Positions 11,010 to 22,934 of a stretch of 64,000 bases of DNA are shown here, in pieces (within the stretch, counting starts at the first letter, position 1; every line of letters begins with the position of its first letter). The notes below the pieces were generated by a model that saw only the letters and a program-made list of their open reading frames with translations, searched no databases and was not told where the DNA came from. Source of the stretch: Chamaecyparis obtusa (taxonomy: Eukaryota > Streptophyta > Pinopsida > Cupressales > Cupressaceae); assembly GCA_027943335.1 (NCBI GenBank), contig BSBK01001879.1, forward strand, positions 1,260,501 to 1,324,500, read 5' to 3'. The position numbers and the translations under genes were made by a program.

Positions 11010-12890
11010 GATCGTTCCACCGACAAAAGAAAGTGATAAGTAGAGATAATGAACAAGATCAACATTTTAACATTGGGATGTAGGTGAACGAATGTGTAGC
11101 TCATGGACATCTATGCGGTGTGCTACTATCCAAATGAATCATGTTAAAAAATGACAGGTGGCAAAGGAAACACATAAATAATACAAAGGTGACACTTAAA
11201 AGATAGTTGTTGACAAAGACTCTGAGCATCCTAAGAGGGAAAAGGATAATGCAAGTGCTCAAATGGACCTACAAAAATGTTAGGGGAATGCACACTAAAG
11301 TGGTTACAAAAGTGTGGCCTAAATTAAAAATGGGGGTATGGAATTTTCAACCCTACACCACCCTTTCCACTTGTTTTTATAATTTGGATAATATCTTTTG
11401 GACTATTTTAAGAAGGAAGAAAGGTCTTACTAAATATAATTTTTGAAATCATGCTTGCATGTTAGGCAAGAAGCCAATTTATTCTAGGTCTTTCATTTTC
11501 CAAGTTGGACCTTAGGGGCGTCAATGATTTTAATACAGTTTATTCTCGGCAACATGGATACAATTCTACCTCTCTTTTGATTATGTTTTTTTTTGGCAAG
11601 CTTGGGCATGTTTTATCTTGCCTTAGGAACCTTGTTTCCTTCTTAATCTGATAAAATACAATAGAATATGAATAAAAACTATAAAATATAACCAATATGG
11701 ATTATAATCATATAAAGTATAATCTCTAATAAAGTAATGCCCCTATTCTTAAGGTTTGCATGACACTTTTTTTTTGGCATTGACATTGGTGGTGTGAAGG
11801 TTTTTTATGAAAATGATAAGTGGTTTGGTGTCCTTGATGATGGTTCTTTCCTTCCATTAGGTTTCAATTGTCCCTCTTAGTAGGAAAATCCTTTTCTCGC
11901 TCTCCCTCATCCTAAATTAATATTTGTGGGTGGGTTTTACATAATGAAGATTACTCAAATGTCATGCTCTCATAAGTAGATTTAATGGCCTTTGACCTTC
12001 TCTTCCCAATCTAAACAAATGGGATTTGGAGAATTGGAGGATCTTCATTGAGGGTAGGGGTGAACTCTATCCTTTTTCTAGGGTTTTTATTTTTTGCGGG
12101 ATCCTACCAATCAAGTAGTGATGGGATACAAGTGTTGAATGATGAGGTTTCAATGTGGGTCCCTTTTAAACCTTATTTTTTTTGCCTTAAAACAAATTAC
12201 AAAACCCTTAAATATTCTACCTATTTAGTCTAAATTTCATAATATTCCTCTCTAGTTGTGGAAAGTGTTCTCATGAATCTATTGGCAATGATCTTGGTCC
12301 ATTTTTATAATAGGAAGATGTCATTATAGTAAACTATGACCATACTACTTAAACCTACATTCTTGTGGACATTTACATCTAAATGATCTATTTGAAGATC
12401 TTGTTTTACTTCATGGGGATAGAATAGAGTTGAATCATGTAATTAAATAGAGGTCTCCCTTTTCACTAGAGGAGATGATTTTTTTTTGGAGCAATTAGCT
12501 TTAGCTTTCCTTGGCTCTTGTTGCAAGAAAGGCGAGGTGACTTGATGAAAAAGTTCCCATAAAGAGCATTTTATGGCAAGGGATTTTTTTATATTATGGA
12601 AGCATTGGAGGAGGATTTGGATCCAAGGGATATGGTATCTTCTACGACTCATGAAAAATTATCTTTCATGGTCCCTTAGTCATTCCACCTTTGGACTCTT
12701 TCAATACCAAGGGTTGAATCTAGGGATCATATGTCTTTGGATGCTTTGATAAAGATAATAATTCTTGTTCCTTTACTCTTGTGGGGAGAGATGTATATTC
12801 CTCCACTCTTTCCTCAATCTATCTTTGGAGGATGACATTTCCTATAATATCATTCATAGAAGTGATCATCTTAAAAATTATTGTGCCTTT
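11010..12890. other. Unassigned sequence, possibly decayed LINE
   Basis: No ORF above about 80 codons has a recognisable product. The right end leads into the LINE-like tail at 12890-13146. A 9-10-bp match (aaataataca) near 11175 and 13134 could be a worn target duplication, but it is short and AT-rich. Confidence 0.3.
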
Positions 12891-13146
12891 AACACCCTTG
12901 TTTTGGGTGCTCAGAGTGTTAGGAAGGGTCCAATGATAGCATAGTTGGTTTTGTTTTTGTGTTAGCATCTTGGGTTCAAATTATTTGTAGTTTATTGTGT
13001 TTGATGTGTTGCAACTAAGTGTTGTTTCATATAACTAATCCTTTTTGGCTACTTTTACCTTGTTCTGTTGCTATGCATTGGATAGCTCTTGTTGAAAAGG
13101 GTTTCAAGGCCATTTCAAAATTGATTTTCTCATTAATAAAAATAAT
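12890..13146 (+). repeat. Probable LINE 3' tail
   Basis: The end 'aaagggtttcaaggcc...ttcaaaa...ttaataaaaa' matches in order and spacing the tail of the LINE at 30185-32263 ('aaagggtttcggggcc...ttcaaaa...ttaataaaaa'). It ends in an A-rich stretch. The coding body upstream is not recognisable. Confidence 0.5.
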
Positions 13147-13153
13147 ACATAAG

Positions 13154-13490
13154 TGTTGGTGTAATTAAATTTTGATAATTACACTTTACTCAAGCTTACT
13201 TAGGAGATTAGATAACATAATATTTTTCATATGTTACACTTAGGGAGATGCACATTTAGTTGCACATGAAGTAGGAGAAAATCCACTTAAGGTGTTGATA
13301 GTAGTTATCACATTCCACTTTTGGTGGACGTGTGACTCCACCTTGTGTGGCTGATAAGTTATCTCCTGGTTATCATGTTCTCCCATTGCCTTTCCTATAT
13401 AAGAAAACACATGCATATTGGTATCATTTAATTCTCTCTAGTTGATTGAATGTATTTTATTTTTTTATTTATTGCATCTTGATGATAATA
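13154..13490 (+). repeat. LTR-like sequence (left part), interrupted by a non-LTR insertion
   Basis: TGTTGGTGTAATTAAATT opens a segment with a small palindrome (gtgtaatt...aattacac) and a TATA box (TATATAAG, 13396-13403), as in plant LTRs. It is cut at 13491-13504 by the element at 13505. The sequence resumes at 15615 and may end near TCTTACA (about 15693), but I found no matching flanking duplication. Confidence 0.45.
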
Positions 13491-13504
13491 TAGTTTGTCC
13501 TTGT
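13491..13504 (+). repeat. Target-site duplication, left copy
   Basis: TAGTTTGTCCTTGT, identical to 15615-15628. Confidence 0.88.
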
Positions 13505-13607
13505 TGGTCTCTGAGTCGGTCTCTAAATCCTCTGTTTAAAATGATTTGCTTGAAATGATTACTTGTAGATCAGCTGATACTTTATGAATTAGGTGGTTGT
13601 CTGTGTC

Positions 13608-14040
13608 ATTATGATTTTCCTAATCATTGCATGTTTGACATTTTTGTTTATTCATTCTCTTGTGGGCTAGATATTTATGCCACTTATGCATATGATTTGA
13701 CTAGTAATGCTTCATATTCTACAATTGGATTTGTGGAAAATTAATGATCGCATTATCTCACGTGCCTTTGATCTTTAAAATCTATTTATTTATGCCACAT
13801 AATAGATCTAAATGTTCACTTCATTATGATTTCCCTAATCATTTTGGGTTTTTCCCGCTATTTTTCTTTTTTGCAATGGATATTCTTGGATATTCTTGCA
13901 ACTTATGCATTTGATTTGCCTAGCAATTATGATTGGTAATGCTTCGTATTCTGTAAATCACTTTGGAGAAAATTCATGTTCGCATTATATCACATGCCTT
14001 TGATCTTCAAAATCCACTTATTTATGTGACTAATAGAACT
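13608..14040 (+). repeat. Two diverged ~215-bp tandem units in the 5' region of the retroposon
   Basis: Both units begin TTATGATTT(T/C)CCTAATCATT and share 'ttatgcat(a/t)tgattt', 'taatgcttc(a/g)tattct', a 'cgcattat(c/a)tcac(g/a)tgcctttgatctt' block and 'cttatttatg'. Identity by eye is moderate. Tandem 5' monomers carry the promoter in some mammalian L1 elements, so a similar role is possible. Confidence 0.7.
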
Positions 14041-14176
14041 GTACGGTCACATGCTTCATCAGTCTTTCATTCATTTATCATTTTCCTCACTTGCTTGGTT
14101 CCTTACTCTATTTAATCATGCCTTTTCTACTTTGTTTTAATGTTGATTTGGGTAAAACTCTGGCTGTTCTATGCTA

Positions 14177-15010
14177 TGGCTACTTCAAGATTTGCTAATG
14201 AATTCAAGCCTTTGAATTTGAGGGTTCCTTACCTTCTGATGGATTGGAGCTTCCATTTGAAGGTAAAATTTTGAATGATTTGCTTGAATCTATGTTTCAT
14301 GTCCATTGCCCAAAATGTCACAAGTGTATCTACTGACTAACTAGGGAATCTATCCTCTCCCCAAGGTTTAAGAGAATTATATATCCATCTCAAGTTATCT
14401 CTATATTTTGTTCTATTTTTTTGGATCTCTCACAATCTTGGTCATTGTTATTTCATGTGGCCAATGACACTATCTGGCCTAAGTTTATTCAAAATGACAA
14501 GTTGTTGGCTGCTATCCAAGGTTATAATATGTGGGAGGGTGAAGCAAGTGTGGATGATATCTTCTCGTGTCACTTATTGTTGAATTTAGATAAGTTTTTT
14601 ATGATATATGGGGCGATTAAAGATTGCATAGCCTCTTCATCTATCATGCCTTTGAATATCATTATTAACTGGAACTCGATTGATGCTGCCCTCTGGGGAA
14701 AGCATTTGCCAAGGCATATGCCATTTTGGGTCTTCTGGCTCATTCTAATGCAATTTCTCATGCTAATCTTTGTCCTCAAGATGCCTCATCTATTGTGGAA
14801 GGAAGAGCCTCTAATGTGGCTCTGTGCAGTTCATCAGTTCCTTTGATGGATTCCAGGCTGGAACCGGTTAGAGGTGATCTTTCATCCACTCAACATATTG
14901 TGGATGATTATGGTGCTGCTATCCATGCTGAGGCTGATAGGCTATGGAGCTCTCTATTTTTTGTCCATTCGCCTCACCTTGAGGATGACAATGAGCAATT
15001 TCAGGGGTGA
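14177..15010 (+). pseudogene. Unidentified retroposon ORF, two frameshifts and one stop
   Basis: A start near 14177 (MATSRFANEF) shifts frame after about 15 codons. The frame then runs through HCPKCHKC (a possible zinc-binding cluster near 14315), a stop at about 14335, and the 14421-14700 section with GYNMWEGEASVDDIFSCHLL. A second shift near 14700 leads into LLAHSNAISHANLCPQDAS and the terminal stop at 15008-15010. Total coding potential is about 270 residues. I recognise no LINE ORF1 (no DUF4283 or zinc-knuckle pattern as at 31333) and no RT. It could be a retroposed host-derived or element-specific protein. Confidence 0.45.
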
Positions 15011-15614
15011 TTCTCATTTATTGGTTTTGGTTTATATTATCTTATTATGTATTCTTGAGGTTTCAATTTTTGCTATAGGTCTTTCCTCATTCTCACTTGG
15101 ACAGTTCGGATTCTCGGCCTATCGAGTGTCCTCCGGTCTTTGAAGATCTATTCTAGTCCAACCTTGGGGGCTTCTATAATTTTGGCTCACTCCTATTATT
15201 TATATACTCTCATGGCTATATATCGGTCTCTTGTATATTGTATGTTGTATATAGACATGGGTTTGGATTTGTGTATATATCCCCCCTTGTTATTTGTAAA
15301 GGGTTGGGGATGATGGTTATCTCTGCCTAATTATATTGTGGCTATTTTGGGATAAGTTGGGGGTTTTGGATTATTGCATACATCCATCCCTTAATTCTTA
15401 TGGGGGTATGGGAGTGCTGGATATTTCTATCTAAATGTATTGGGACTATGGATGGGCTTTGTAGTTAGGACCAAAAATTGGAAAACTTGCAGATTTGTCT
15501 GCCTTTTGTATTATGGGTAATGAACAAAGTTTTTCTTTGCTGGTTCTTTCCTCTAGGAGCCCTTTTTTGAACTAGTTTTATTAATATAAATATATAAAAT
15601 TTTGCCAAAAAAAA

Positions 15615-15628
15615 TAGTTTGTCCTTGT
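15615..15628 (+). repeat. Target-site duplication, right copy
   Basis: TAGTTTGTCCTTGT, identical to 13491-13504, directly after the poly(A). Confidence 0.88.
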
Positions 15629-16004
15629 CCATATTATTCTCTCTTTCTTTTGTGTTATTCATTGGCCTCTATATCTTGGGTTTCTATATGAAAATTCTTA
15701 CAATAATAAATCTCATAATCACAATATTCATATGCATTAATTTTTATATTATGTTTTAGCATTATTGGCCTGCAAAGCTTACACTTATTTGAGGGAAATT
15801 CATAAGTTCACATATGTGAGACCATGTGTGGACTATGAAATGAACTTTGATAAGTTTAGAAGTTGACTCTTCATGAATGAAGGGAATGCAAAGGGAGTAG
15901 TGAAATGAAAGAAAAATATTCCAAGGTTATGTGCCAAATTCAAATATTTTAGAACACTTTAAATTTCTTTCCATTATGAAGCATAATATGTTCATGATTG
16001 TAAC

Positions 16005-16619
16005 ATAGAAAGAAATGAAAAGAGCACATTTCATGATTGCCTCACCTACTAACTTAGGTCATTCAACACAAAATATTAACAAACTAATTACAAAATGGCT
16101 AGGTCCACTGCACGACACGATGTAAGTTGTATTATAAACATTACAAAAAAAAGAACACATGGTAGAGGACCACATGTACAATGTGATACACTAGTTTCCA
16201 TTAAGAATGCAATATAATACAAAGGTCTCTGAATAGAGCCACTACTCTTGAGAGATATAAAAATTACTACTTAATACACTATTGACATTTTTGGTTCCCT
16301 TTCTAATGAAGAAGTATTTTGTAAAGTATTTTGGATGCTAAAAAATGAACTCTTAAAATAGGGGAACCTTCCAACTTTATAGCATGTTTAGCCTTGAAAA
16401 TGGGAAGAACTTCCTAACTAAAAAGATTCCTCACTTCCCCTTTTTTGTGTGTTGCATGACAGAAATAGTTAAAATTTACCATTACTTTGTTATTTTCATT
16501 ACTTAATTAGCACATGAAAGATACCTCTAGTGTAACAACCACCCTTATCACACATGACATATGGATATGGGCTACAACTATCTTTGGTCTAAAAATTAAG
16601 AGAAAGGACACGTGGCACC
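16005..16619 (+). repeat. Dispersed repeat, copy 1 left part
   Basis: Matches 41228-41832 along its length (for example 'ctagtttccattaagaatg', 'ttttggttccctttt', 'aaaattaagagaaaggaca'). No coding potential. Family unknown. Confidence 0.8.
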
Positions 16620-18347
16620 TGTTGGTTCCCAAATTAATAGATTCAAAAGTTCTAATAATATGCTAAATTCTATAATTAATCCTTCCAACTTACTTGGACA
16701 ACTGAAAAAAATCACCAATATATTGTTTACTCCCCTGTACTTTAGGCTCTACAAAACCTATATAGGTGAACCTATTCTCCAACTGTATCTCCTCTAGTTG
16801 AATTATTTTTTATTATAGACGATTGATTTATTGTTCTATTATCTGTAATCTATCAAGATGACATAAAGTATTAGAATAGATTTGGTTTCTTGATTCTTCC
16901 TCTATCTTTGATTATTTTTCTACTTCCTTTCTAATGTTTCCTTCCATATAGCTATTTTCTAATTATTTTTTTATTGATTTCATCTACTTCTAATCAACTT
17001 TGTTTCTACAATATTCTACTAATACCCTTCATCTACCCTATTGTTACAACTTGGTTCACTTCTATCCGTGATTATACTTTCATGCTATTTATCTAATCCT
17101 ACTAAGAGTAATAATTAATTTTGTTTGAAATTTATATCTTTTATGAATAAGAACAATCCCTTATCTTTATTAGGTACAAAGTCACCCCTTCTCAAACCCT
17201 CATCTAAAAATTTGTGACATATTATTTTATCCTTTAGATAAACTCCATGCACTTTCCACTTGGAAACTTGATGGACATTCTCCTTTTGTTCTCTCTTTCC
17301 TTTTGTCTAAAACTCATGATAAAACACTACATGTCCATTGGATGCTAAATTTTTGGTGATCCTAAGTACTACACATGGCTTCTTCCACTTTCTCTTATGC
17401 TTTGCTTAGTTCAGGTTATATGTAGGAATATATCATTCACGTGCTTTGTTTGTTCTTCCACATTTTGCATTCATTTCTACACATGCATTTGCAACCATTA
17501 TCCACTGAGTTTGATATTCAATGGTGATTTGCTAACCGTTCCAAAGCCTCATTTTGTATAGGAAAGTAATACGCTCATAGAAATCATTGTGTTTATTTTT
17601 TATACATATCTAGGAGAGAAAATTGGCTATGTTCCCATACTATGCATGCTTGTATCCCTAATGACTCTCATAATAAATTCTTCCTTCTTTCACAATTATG
17701 CTACATACATTAAATATTTTGGCAAAGGCTCTAAATTTAGCATCAATCGTGTGCCTATCTTGTGATCACAAAAATTCATGAGAAAAGATTTCTTTGGGGG
17801 ATGTTGTTAAATAAATCATCTTCAATGTATATGTTCATGTCTACCAGGGAAAGTAAAACTACAACATTTGATAAAAATCCCCTTTCCATCTTTCTTTTGT
17901 TGGATGCTCATACAAGCTCTCATTTTGATTTACACAAACATAAAAAATCACTTTTGATTTGAAGCTTTTGACAGAAACCCTCACACATTTGTCAAAATTA
18001 GGGCATAAAATATTTCTTATCGATAAAACCTTCCTTTCAATGAAGCATTTTTATTGTTTGTAGATAATTAATGTTTCATCAATATGTCATTTCCTACGTG
18101 GAAAAGGGAGGGGCCCACACATTTGACACTTGCAATATGAATTTATTAAAAATATACTTCATAAAATTCCTATCTTGGTCTATGCATACCTTTAGGGAAA
18201 ATATAGATATTATATTAGGGTTCATGACATGACTTCTATAGAAAAACTCTCTGTGATTTCAACAAAAGCTTGGTAATGACTATTATGTTTCACTAGAAGG
18301 GAATTTTATAGTTCATAATTATGTCTAATTTTTGAGGTTCCAAAAAC
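16620..18347. mobile_element. ~1.7-kb insertion inside the dispersed repeat
   Basis: Copy 2 of the repeat (around 41832-41858) passes straight through this point, so the extra 1.7 kb is an insertion here or a deletion there. The ends TGTTGGTTCC and GGTTCCAAAAACA look LTR-like (TGTT...AACA), and a TATA-like CCTATATAGG lies at 16748-16757. Flanking duplication is weak ('cacc' on both sides only). No gag or pol motif was found. Confidence 0.5.
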
Positions 18348-18765
18348 ACCCACATAGTGGTCCACTTCAAGGGGAACATAAATTATTGAATGTGGAGAAG
18401 CCACTGGGCCTAAAGTGCAACCCAATTGGCCCAAAATCAAGTAGAAGAAATGACACACAAACTATCAAACAACTACTACATGGCACATGAGTTGAAGAGA
18501 GGAGATCTTTCCAAAATGAAGAAAATATGAGAAAGAATATATGAGACAAGTCAAAGATCAAGGAAAGCCTTGGGATGAATGAAGGTGGAGCCTATAACCA
18601 ACACCTTAAAACCCCCAAAAAACAACCATGTGCCAAAATTGTGCGTCATGAAAGGAAAAACCACCCACGGGCTCCAATGAAGGTGTGCCAATATGACATG
18701 TGGAAAACCTCATGATGCTTGAGCTTAGAGTGCAAACATTGATGTGTGTGGAACAAGGAATTTCA
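18348..18765 (+). repeat. Dispersed repeat, copy 1 right part
   Basis: Resumes the match to 41850-42255 ('ggggaacataaatt(a/c)ttgaatgtg', 'caaggaaagccttgggatgaatgaa'). Confidence 0.78.
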
Positions 18766-19821
18766 AAGGAGAGGATGTGGCTTGAAATATTTGAAGCCTT
18801 AAAAATAAATAGTTGATTATTTCTTCAACTTGAACTACAACAAATTTCATCTACACTATTGGCAACTCAACAAGAATCAATTCTTGCAATGGGATGACCT
18901 AAATTTATGGCTTTGTAGACTAATGAACTTGACACATGATTGTAGGAAGTAAGGACATGAGGATATTCTATTGAGATTTGGGATGCATCTTTTCATGTGC
19001 TATGATGGCCTTTTGTGAACTATGTCTTCACAAACAATTATTGCCACCTACAAATAAATATATCAAGTTATTAGGAGCTCTTGATAATTCAATAAACCAA
19101 ATAGAGACAAGTCCAATTCTTCCTCTACATACTAAAAAAGTATTAGTTTTCATGGGGTAGCTTAATCCAAAAAATATGATACATCCTAAAGATAACTAAA
19201 ACTAAGAAAGATCATAATAGAATAAAGGTGGATAAACAAAAAGAACTTTGAAATTGTAGATGAAATTCTTTTGAGGAAGTGCGACCGAGAGAAACGAGAC
19301 TAGAACATACATGTGGCTTAATATAATAGAGGAGCATGGATATGTGCAAGGAGTTGTGTGTGAAAATAGTTTCAATTAATCTTTCATCAAGTTAGTGAAG
19401 GTATAATGGGTTTGAATTTCAATTCAAAGGAAGAGACAAGCCATGAAGGGTCACGACAAGATAAATTCAAGAAGCAAGAGAGGAATCGATATTACAAACT
19501 TTATCTTTATGAAGGAAAATTTCCTAAAATGTTTATAGAGGTAGGATTTTTCTTCATCTAGATTCCCTACCTAGTGGTCTATCACAACATTATTGAAGGC
19601 CTCAGATCTTTCATGTGTGCAATGTAGTTCATTTCCTACCCTTGAGAGGAAACCAGAAAAGGATTATGTTTTTATAAATCTATGTAGTAGGTTCATCCTC
19701 TAAATAAAATAGGGATAGAGCCTTGATACTAGATAGGCATTCATAGCCTCAAAAAGGTTATCCCATCAAATTTTACTGGGAATTTATCTACTACCAGTCA
19801 TATGTCCATAGCCCTAGTAGA
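18766..19821. other. Spacer with no recognised feature
   Basis: No ORF above 60 codons has a recognisable product, and I see no repeat. It ends at the CACTA terminus. Confidence 0.5.
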
Positions 19822-19860
19822 CACTACAAAATTTGGAGTTGAATTTCGATGCCAATTTGC
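19822..19860 (+). repeat. 5' terminal inverted repeat of CACTA element 1
   Basis: CACTACAAAATTTGG is a classic CACTA start. It aligns with the terminus of the second element (CACTACTACATTTGGGG at 58577), including the following 'aatttcga'. The matching 3' terminus (ending TAGTG) was not found. The subterminal-looking region at 40700-41100 suggests the element ended near 41.1 kb. Confidence 0.75.
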
Positions 19861-19935
19861 AATGCCACTACAATTTGTGTTTTTTTTTGCAAGTGCCCCA
19901 GACGGTGTCGTAATAGCAACAATATTGTCGTAATT

Positions 19936-20112
19936 GTGACACCCATTTGGTTATAAACAAAAAAAAAGAAAAAGAAAGTGTCATTTGTAATTTGTGAATT
20001 CGAAGAGCTGTCGCGAAGATGACACTGTACTTTTTCATGGCACAAAGAGGGCATTTGAGTTTGGCATGCACGAAGAGGCTGGCACCATGTGGGAAGAGGG
20101 CACTAGCACTTG
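19936..20112 (+). other. CACTA 1 first-exon region with splice donor (module M4)
   Basis: A GC-richer stretch ending CACTTGAG|GTAGGAATTT has a splice-donor look. The second CACTA element has its counterpart near 58830 (GAGAAG|GTATGTGATT). The block recurs at 29252-29450. It is probably the untranslated first exon and promoter of the transposase gene. Confidence 0.5.
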
Positions 20113-20156
20113 AGGTAGGAATTTGAGCTTTGTCTTCTCATTAAATCAGTTTCAGT

Positions 20157-20890
20157 GGCATTGTTTACATCTTAGCATTTGGAATGCTCGATGACCCGTG
20201 AGCTTTGAGAGCTAGGGCATCATTGCTATTACCTTCAAGGCATTGTGTGAAGTGTTTGATCTCTCTTTATTTGTTTTTCTATTGATATTCACTATGTGCA
20301 TACTCCCCGTTTATGATCATTTCACGAGGAAATGTCTTGATGGCTCAGAGGCTGCAAGCTAGGGCATGATATATTGTTCATGAGCTCATTGTTTAATACT
20401 GACCTTGTTTACATCTTTTCATTTGGAATGCTTGATGACCTGTGAGCTTTGAGAGCTATGACATCATTGCTATTACCTTCAAGGCATTGTGTGAAGTGTT
20501 TGATCTCTCTTTATTTGTTTTTCTATTGATATTCACTATGTGCGTACTCCCCGTTTATGATCATTTCATGAGGAAATATCTTGATGGCTCACGGGTTGCA
20601 AGCTAGGGCATGATACATTGTTCATGAGCTCATTGTTTAATACTAGCATTGTTTACATCTTTTCATTTGGAATGCTTGATGACCTGCAAGCTTTGAGAGC
20701 TAGGGCATCATTTCTATTACCTTCAAGGTATTGTGTGAAGTGTTTGATCTCTCTTTATTTGTTTTGGTGTTGATATTCACTATATAGTACTCCCCGTTTA
20801 TGATAATTTCATGAGGAAATGTCTTGATGGCTCGCGGGATACAAGCTAGGGCATCATACATTATTCATGAGCTCACTGTTTAATACTAGC
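20157..20890 (+). repeat. Three tandem ~244-bp units (module M1)
   Basis: Units start at about 20157, 20403 and 20647, each with CATTGTTTACATCTT, 'ggaatgct(c/t)gatgacc', 'gtgtgaagtgtttgatctct', 'gtttatgat(c/a)atttca' and 'catgagctca(t/c)tgtttaata'. Further forward copies lie at about 22471-22713, 24632-25037, 29681-30030 and 32925-33275. Inverted copies lie at about 29450-29525, 32640-32765 and 33530-33665. Confidence 0.88.
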
Positions 20891-20918
20891 ATTGTTCATG
20901 AGCTCATTGTTTAATATT

Positions 20919-21675
20919 TGGCCATGCCATGTAAATGGTATTAGGCCAACCCAATCAGCCCAACAAAATGTGTCATGTTTATCTTTGTCAAATACACTCA
21001 TTCACCATTTTGTTCTTGTTCTTCACACAAATATTGCATCAAAAGTAATTGCAAACAATGATTCAAAGAAAAAAGAAACAACTACAATAGATCAGACCCC
21101 AAAAGAATACAGTCAACTACAATAGCTTACAGTCTCAATGAAATAAACTGTGTATAAAACAATATATGGTGCACAACAGAAGAAAGCATACAATGACAAC
21201 AATAACATTGCATGATAAAATTCAATACTCTTAGTTTTTATTCAAATCTATTCGAAACTCCTATCAGCTCATTGTCCAATAGTTAAACTAACCTATGACT
21301 TCAAAGGAGGAATTATGAAATATAGTTGTAGGTAGTTATTTCTTCTATAATGAAAATGGTACCAGGCCAACCCAATCAGCCCAACAAAATGTGTCATGTT
21401 TATCTTTGTCAAATACACTCGTTCACCATTTTGTTCTTGTTCTTCACACAAATATTGCATCAAAAGTAATTGTAAACAATGATTCAAAGAAAAAAGAAAC
21501 AACTACAATAGATCAAACCCCAAAAGAATACAGTCAACTACAATAGCTCACAGTCTCAATGAAATAAACAATGTATAAAATAATATATGGTGCACAACAG
21601 CAACAAGCATGCAATGACAACAATAACATTGCATGATACAATTCAATACTCTTAGTTTTTATTCACATTGCACAT
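20919..21675 (+). repeat. Module M2, two tandem copies
   Basis: Copies at about 20919-21350 and 21351-21675 share the block from 'ggccaacccaatcagcccaa' to 'aacaataacattgcatgat'. Other copies: inverted at 22935-23375 and about 28280-28480, forward at 30037-30184 continued at 32264-32560, and 33300-33520. The first part of M2 is open for about 70 codons in several copies, but this looks like a by-product of repeat conservation. Confidence 0.85.
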
Positions 21676-21679
21676 GCTT

Positions 21680-21880
21680 AATTATAGATGAGGATCAGTA
21701 ATAGGGTGCCAGACATTGCTTAGATCCTTTGGATCTAACCCCATCTTTTCCTTCCTTGCAGGTTTTGGATCATACAAGAACATACTGGATTGAACCTTGA
21801 GTCAACACTTCATTACTTCAGGAAATGTCTGGTACCTGCATTATTTATGTTCATCCACTTATGTATGTTTTCATTCATTC
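21680..21880 (+). repeat. Exon-like module M3, copy 1
   Basis: A pyrimidine tract and CAG (CTTTTCCTTCCTTGCAG) precede about 80 bp ending GGAAATGTCTG|GTACCTG, so the block looks like an internal exon with acceptor and donor. Copies occur at 24222-24430 and 28533-28720. No long ORF is shared, so it is probably an untranslated exon of the transposase transcript. Confidence 0.5.
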
Positions 21881-22166
21881 ATATTATTCTGAAAGTTGGC
21901 TATTAGCGACCATATATGATGATTCTTGATGTTTTTGGGTCATTTGATGAAAAGATGTAAAAGTTTATATTTTTTATTTCAATTTTTAAAATCATAAAAT
22001 GAATAAAATTTAAAGATAACAAATTAAGATAATCTTTGCCTTCACTTAAAACAAAAACATAAAGCTCATAAATCATGGTAAAAACATAAAACTCATAAAG
22101 CATGGTAAAAGAGGGCCCTAACTATGGTAAAATGGGAAAGTTTCCACCTTGCATTGCTCTTCATAT

Positions 22167-22348
22167 GGCAGTTGTGAAGGAACTATGTTATAAAATTTCA
22201 AGGCATGAAATTTTATACTTTTTGACATCATACTTTTTTCTCCTTAGCATTGAGTTTACAATGTGGGGGATTCAAAGAAAATATATGTACAGTTATAAAA
22301 TTTCATGCCTTGAAATTTGGCATGAAATTTTATAACATAGTTCCTTAG
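22167..22348. repeat. Foldback (inverted repeat) ~180 bp
   Basis: GGAACTATGTTATAAAATTT at 22169 is matched in inverse by AAATTTTATAACATAGTTCC near 22325-22344. The arms are about 45-55 bp, the right one carrying a short extra internal copy, around an ~80-bp loop. Confidence 0.8.
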
Positions 22349-22934
22349 CATTTGATCTTTTATGGAAGCCATGAATTGAGGTAGACATTTGAGCTTTGTC
22401 TTCTCATTAAATCAATTTTATTTTGATGGCATTTGTTGATTTAATGGAAAAATATGGATGTTAATACTGGCATTGTTTACATCTTTACATTTGGAATGCT
22501 CGATGACCCGCAAGCTTTGAGAGCTAGGGCATCATTGCTATTACCTTCAAGGCATTGTGTGAAGTCTTTGATCTCTCTTTATTTATTTTATTGTTTATAT
22601 TCACTATGTGGTACTCCTTGTTTATGATCATTTCATGAGAAAATGTCTTGATGGCTCGCGGGCTGCAAGCTAGGGCATCATGCATTGTTTATGAGCTCAC
22701 TGTTTGAGCACCTCATGTCCCTAATTGATTTTCTGGTGCTTTGTTTGTTATATTGATGCTATTAGATCAAATAGGGACATCAATAATAAAATAGGGACAT
22801 CAAAAATAAAATAATACACTTACTATTTTGAATTTAAGCTTTGGCATCATGCAATGTTATTGCTGTCAAAATAGTAAGTGTATTAATGTATGATCTAAAA
22901 GCAACAACCTCATCGATCATTACCTTTGACTCCT

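Larger units (their letters stand above)
13505..15614 (+). mobile_element. Non-LTR retroposon (2.1 kb) with 5' tandem repeats and an unfamiliar ORF
   Basis: The segment is bounded by a perfect 14-bp duplication and ends in a run of eight A, the signature of target-primed reverse transcription. It has three parts: a 5' region of about 670 bp with two diverged tandem units (13608-13824 and 13825-14040), a broken ORF (about 14177-15010), and a 600-bp 3' untranslated region with an AT-rich end. No reverse transcriptase or endonuclease motif is present. It must have been copied by another element's machinery, or it is an internally deleted or unusual LINE. The tail is not obviously the same as that of the LINE at 30185. 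Confidence 0.75.

Noticed and set aside
10844..11110. 88-codon ORF with Ser-Leu and Thr-His repeats
   Set aside because: Translation of the (TG)n(AG)n microsatellite.
11175..13146. LINE insertion flanked by aaataataca
   Set aside because: The match is only 9-10 bp of AT-rich sequence and no LINE protein is recognisable between; kept only as a note in the feature.
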